Source: Paragonimus westermani
Lineage: Eukaryota; Platyhelminthes; Trematoda; Plagiorchiida; Troglotrematidae
Reading direction: 5' to 3'
Assembly: GCA_008508345.1 (NCBI GenBank)
Contig: QNGE01000846.1
Location: 26,734 to 90,733 of the forward strand
Length of the DNA: 64,000 nucleotides
Shown here: one piece after another, positions 61,311 through 64,000 of the stretch
Position numbering within the stretch: the first letter of the stretch is position 1
Layout: each line of letters starts with the position of its first letter
Notes under the pieces: model-generated
What the model was told of the DNA's origin: nothing
Database searches by the model: none
Seen by the model: only the letters and a program-made list of their open reading frames with translations
Translations under genes and position numbers: made by a program

Positions 61311-64000
61311 ACACGTAAGCGGCATATATTTTTCACAAAAACCACTTAATCCGGTTCACAATTAATAGGCTGAGGTGGCATAACACTGATTCAAAACAAC
61401 TAAGTCTGAGCAACCTGTGATTCAAACTTGTGGGCAGTTTTCCAAACGGTACTGTTGAAACTTATCTACCAGATCAGGAGTTAAGGATCATCGAACTTGT
61501 GAGAAGGCTTACGACAAACATAATTCATCCGCTAAAACTCTGTTTGAGAATCACTTGCTTTCCGGTAAAGCCATTAACTGCCGTCTCGTGGTCTAATGAA
61601 TAGTCTTCCAGGTCATCATTCTGATGATCATTTACTTATCATGTACATAATTTCATGGCACACATAAAGCTGCACAGATAAAACTGTGTTGAAAAATTAG
61701 CGTATTGTTTTGTCTACGTTCACTGTGATCAAATACACATGAATCACCTTCCGTCAACTATATCTGGGCCTTTGTTATGCGATCGCAACAGAAAAAGAAA
61801 TGAAGCAGAACAATGGGAACAAAATCAGCTCTGTTAACAATCCACTTCAAGATTCACTAAAAGTGTCTAAAAAATAACACGAAATCTCCGCAATCCCCTT
61901 CAAACAATGAATAAAATAATCTCCCCGGATGTTCTGGACCGTATGGGACACGTCTCTGTTTACAGCGGAACGACTGTGTATAAAGTCAGCAACATGTTGT
62001 CTCTTTTCTGGGGCACCGATAATGTTCACGCCAAATACATCAAGGCGGTGCCTGTAGCTAGTGAACACTAAACCGTTAACCTCAACGAAACACTCTCCGA
62101 CCGGACCACAGACATGGATGCAACGGGTGTTCGTCGACCGGCGTCCAGTTATTTATTATGCACCCAGTTAGTATTTTTCTGGGTCTCATGATTAACGGGT
62201 TTAGTCATCGGTGTAAGCTAATGGTACACTATCACAAAAGTCAACCAAGTAACTTCCGAGATGTTTTACTGTGTTCATCTTTTAATGGACACAGAAATTC
62301 TCAAATTGATTGATCATATTTCCAGAAAACTTATGAGCAGGAAGAATAATGTAATACAGAATTTCATAAATATTGTCGTTATTCACACGAATTTCCATTG
62401 ATCGTAGTTACACCTTCCTTGTTCAAATATACTAGTCATCAAACTTGAGGTAGGACTTTATCATAATTTGCCAGCAGTCAATACCATCGTCATGACCACG
62501 AGTTGAGTTTTGTGAGGGAAATATGTTGACCATTGGGACTTCGATGTCAACTGAAGGAAGGCCAAATTATATTGACTAAAAGATCACCCACGTCCATTCA
62601 TATGTAAAGGTCAGTTTACCCAACAACTAGAACGGTGAGTTCATGGATCACTTATCATGCTCACAAGCATCGGTTTAGTCATTCTGGTACCAGTGAATCT
62701 AGGTATCTTTGTGTGGTGATTATCCTATCAGACGGCGAAAGAGTGTGCAATCACTGATGTAGGCTGTCAGCACGCACCGAGTGGTTATGCGTAATTGAAC
62801 AAGAGTCTCATAGTTCGATAATGATTATTACATGAATATTTCCGTCTGCTCGTTTTGCGTCTACAGCTGAAGCAACTGTATTTCGCTACTACGCTTACGG
62901 TCGTCTTATACACGCGACCTTTAAGTTTCAGAGGGATGCTTCTCAATCATCAAAGATAACAAGTGTAATAGGCACTACCGTTTTTCACACATTAGCCTAC
63001 AAATTACGTAGTCACTCGTTTGAGACCGGTTGCTTCGGATAGACTTTTACAATTTTAGAAGGACTGACAATTTCATACAGTTCCTGTGTTCTGGGTGGTG
63101 AGAGGGGGGAAACGATCAGTCCCCTCCTTTCACGACATCCCATGCACCAGAATGTGTATGTATCAAGTGCTTCAATCTTAACTAACTGTATGAGTTAACT
63201 AACCTTATTTTGTAAGTCCAGCCAAGGTTTCAGCTGATGAATCGGTGGCTGGGGTAGCAAAGATACCTGCACTTGAGTTTGGAGAGAACTCTGTGTGACA
63301 ATTCACAGTGGATCGTTCTAACTTTGGCGACCTCACTGGTCCACGGAGTAATGTCGGCTTGATGACATTACTTGAAGTGGCTACACAAGAATGTGGTGAT
63401 TCTGGTTGGTGATTCATTCGATTATCTGAAAATTTACAAGTTATGCAAAGCCCACATTTTTAGTCTGCCGTGAATGTGAGCTTCACCGTTAACAGAAAGG
63501 TATGCTGAAAAGAGTTCACTGATGTGATTAGGGGGAGTAAGTGAACATAAGTGTGCACTAATTAGAAGGTAGAAATCACATCTGAAATGAAACATAACCG
63601 CTTTATTTGATACACATGATTAGCACTTCACTATGCAGTGAAACAAAAAACCGGCGGCAAAATGTGATTACTGAGTATAGTTGCATTCCACTGTAAAGAT
63701 TCCAGCTGCCAAGCTGTCAAAAATGTCGCGATTGTGTACTGTGTGTAATGGTATGTTCTGAATAAAAGGATGTTTTGATAACAGCGGTATGGTAGGTTAT
63801 TCTTCAATCAAGTCAATTCTGGCATATTGTCATCTCATAGCAACTCGGTTTGATGTAAATGTCATATACAAATACTATTATTGACAATGTATTAGGAATT
63901 ATTAAGTTGGCTTACGTTGTCCTGGAATTGTGTTGGAATTAGGCATAACAAAAGCGATTTCAAGAGACTCTCTTCACTTGTCCGACTACTAAAACATAAA
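61311..64000. other. No recognisable gene
   Basis: Short frames only. The plus strand at 61905-62068 has a mildly protein-like stretch (ISPDVLDRMGHVSVYSGTTV) overlapped by a 73-codon minus frame; neither has a motif. A GC-rich inverted sequence lies at about 63100-63130 (gaggggg ... cccctc). Confidence 0.4.

Noticed and set aside
1..64000. CRISPR arrays, bacterial operons, rRNA genes, prophage
   Set aside because: No regularly spaced repeats, no dense coding, no ribosome-binding-site pattern; all evidence points to eukaryotic nuclear DNA.

Overview
The window looks like AT-rich, gene-poor nuclear DNA of a flatworm, most likely a trematode (fluke); this is inference. No open frame is longer than about 160 codons anywhere in 64 kb. 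No bacterial-style operons, rRNA or intact tRNA genes are visible. Recognisable content is mostly decayed retroelement protein: BEL/Pao, a Ty3/gypsy element resembling the CsRn1 type of flukes, Penelope-like elements (PLEs) with reverse transcriptase and GIY-YIG endonuclease pieces, RTE/CR1-like LINEs, and a tRNA-derived SINE. This mixture fits trematode genomes, but no gene here fixes the species.

Layout: 1-213 and 5171-5385 are two copies of a GC-richer dispersed repeat. 7495-7700 is a PLE-type untranslated repeat with a sequence on the minus strand that fits a minimal hammerhead ribozyme. 12.7-13.0 kb holds a SINE. 18.4-21.1 kb is one collinear, badly broken LINE on the minus strand (endonuclease, then RT linker, then RT C-terminal part). 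24.8-27.1 kb holds SINE pieces and a PLE reverse transcriptase remnant. 29.7-31.4 kb has a PLE endonuclease remnant and PLE-type untranslated repeats. 41.26-45.05 kb is a nearly full-length BEL/Pao pol fossil on the minus strand, with YVDD and the integrase catalytic residues still visible. 46.0-46.3 kb and about 55.0 kb carry further PLE endonuclease remnants. 51.6-52.7 kb is a Ty3/gypsy protease-RT fossil. 53.1-53.6 kb is the 3' end of a LINE with its tail, and a second tail copy lies at 50.9 kb.

The best candidate for host coding sequence is 56.8-59.55 kb on the plus strand. Several exon-like open segments there have plausible splice sites, and two of them join in phase. I do not recognise the product. 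Two of the three single-n gaps in this stretch separate near-identical adjacent copies, so it is probably mis-assembled, perhaps from unmerged haplotypes.

The remaining sequence (large parts of 0.2-5, 5.4-12.7, 13.1-18.3, 21.5-24.7, 31.5-41.2, 46.4-50.8 and 59.6-64 kb) shows only short chance-level frames and is best read as intergenic or intronic DNA. No operon-like cooperation between genes can be described. The most interesting biology is the PLE/hammerhead association and the unidentified exon cluster.
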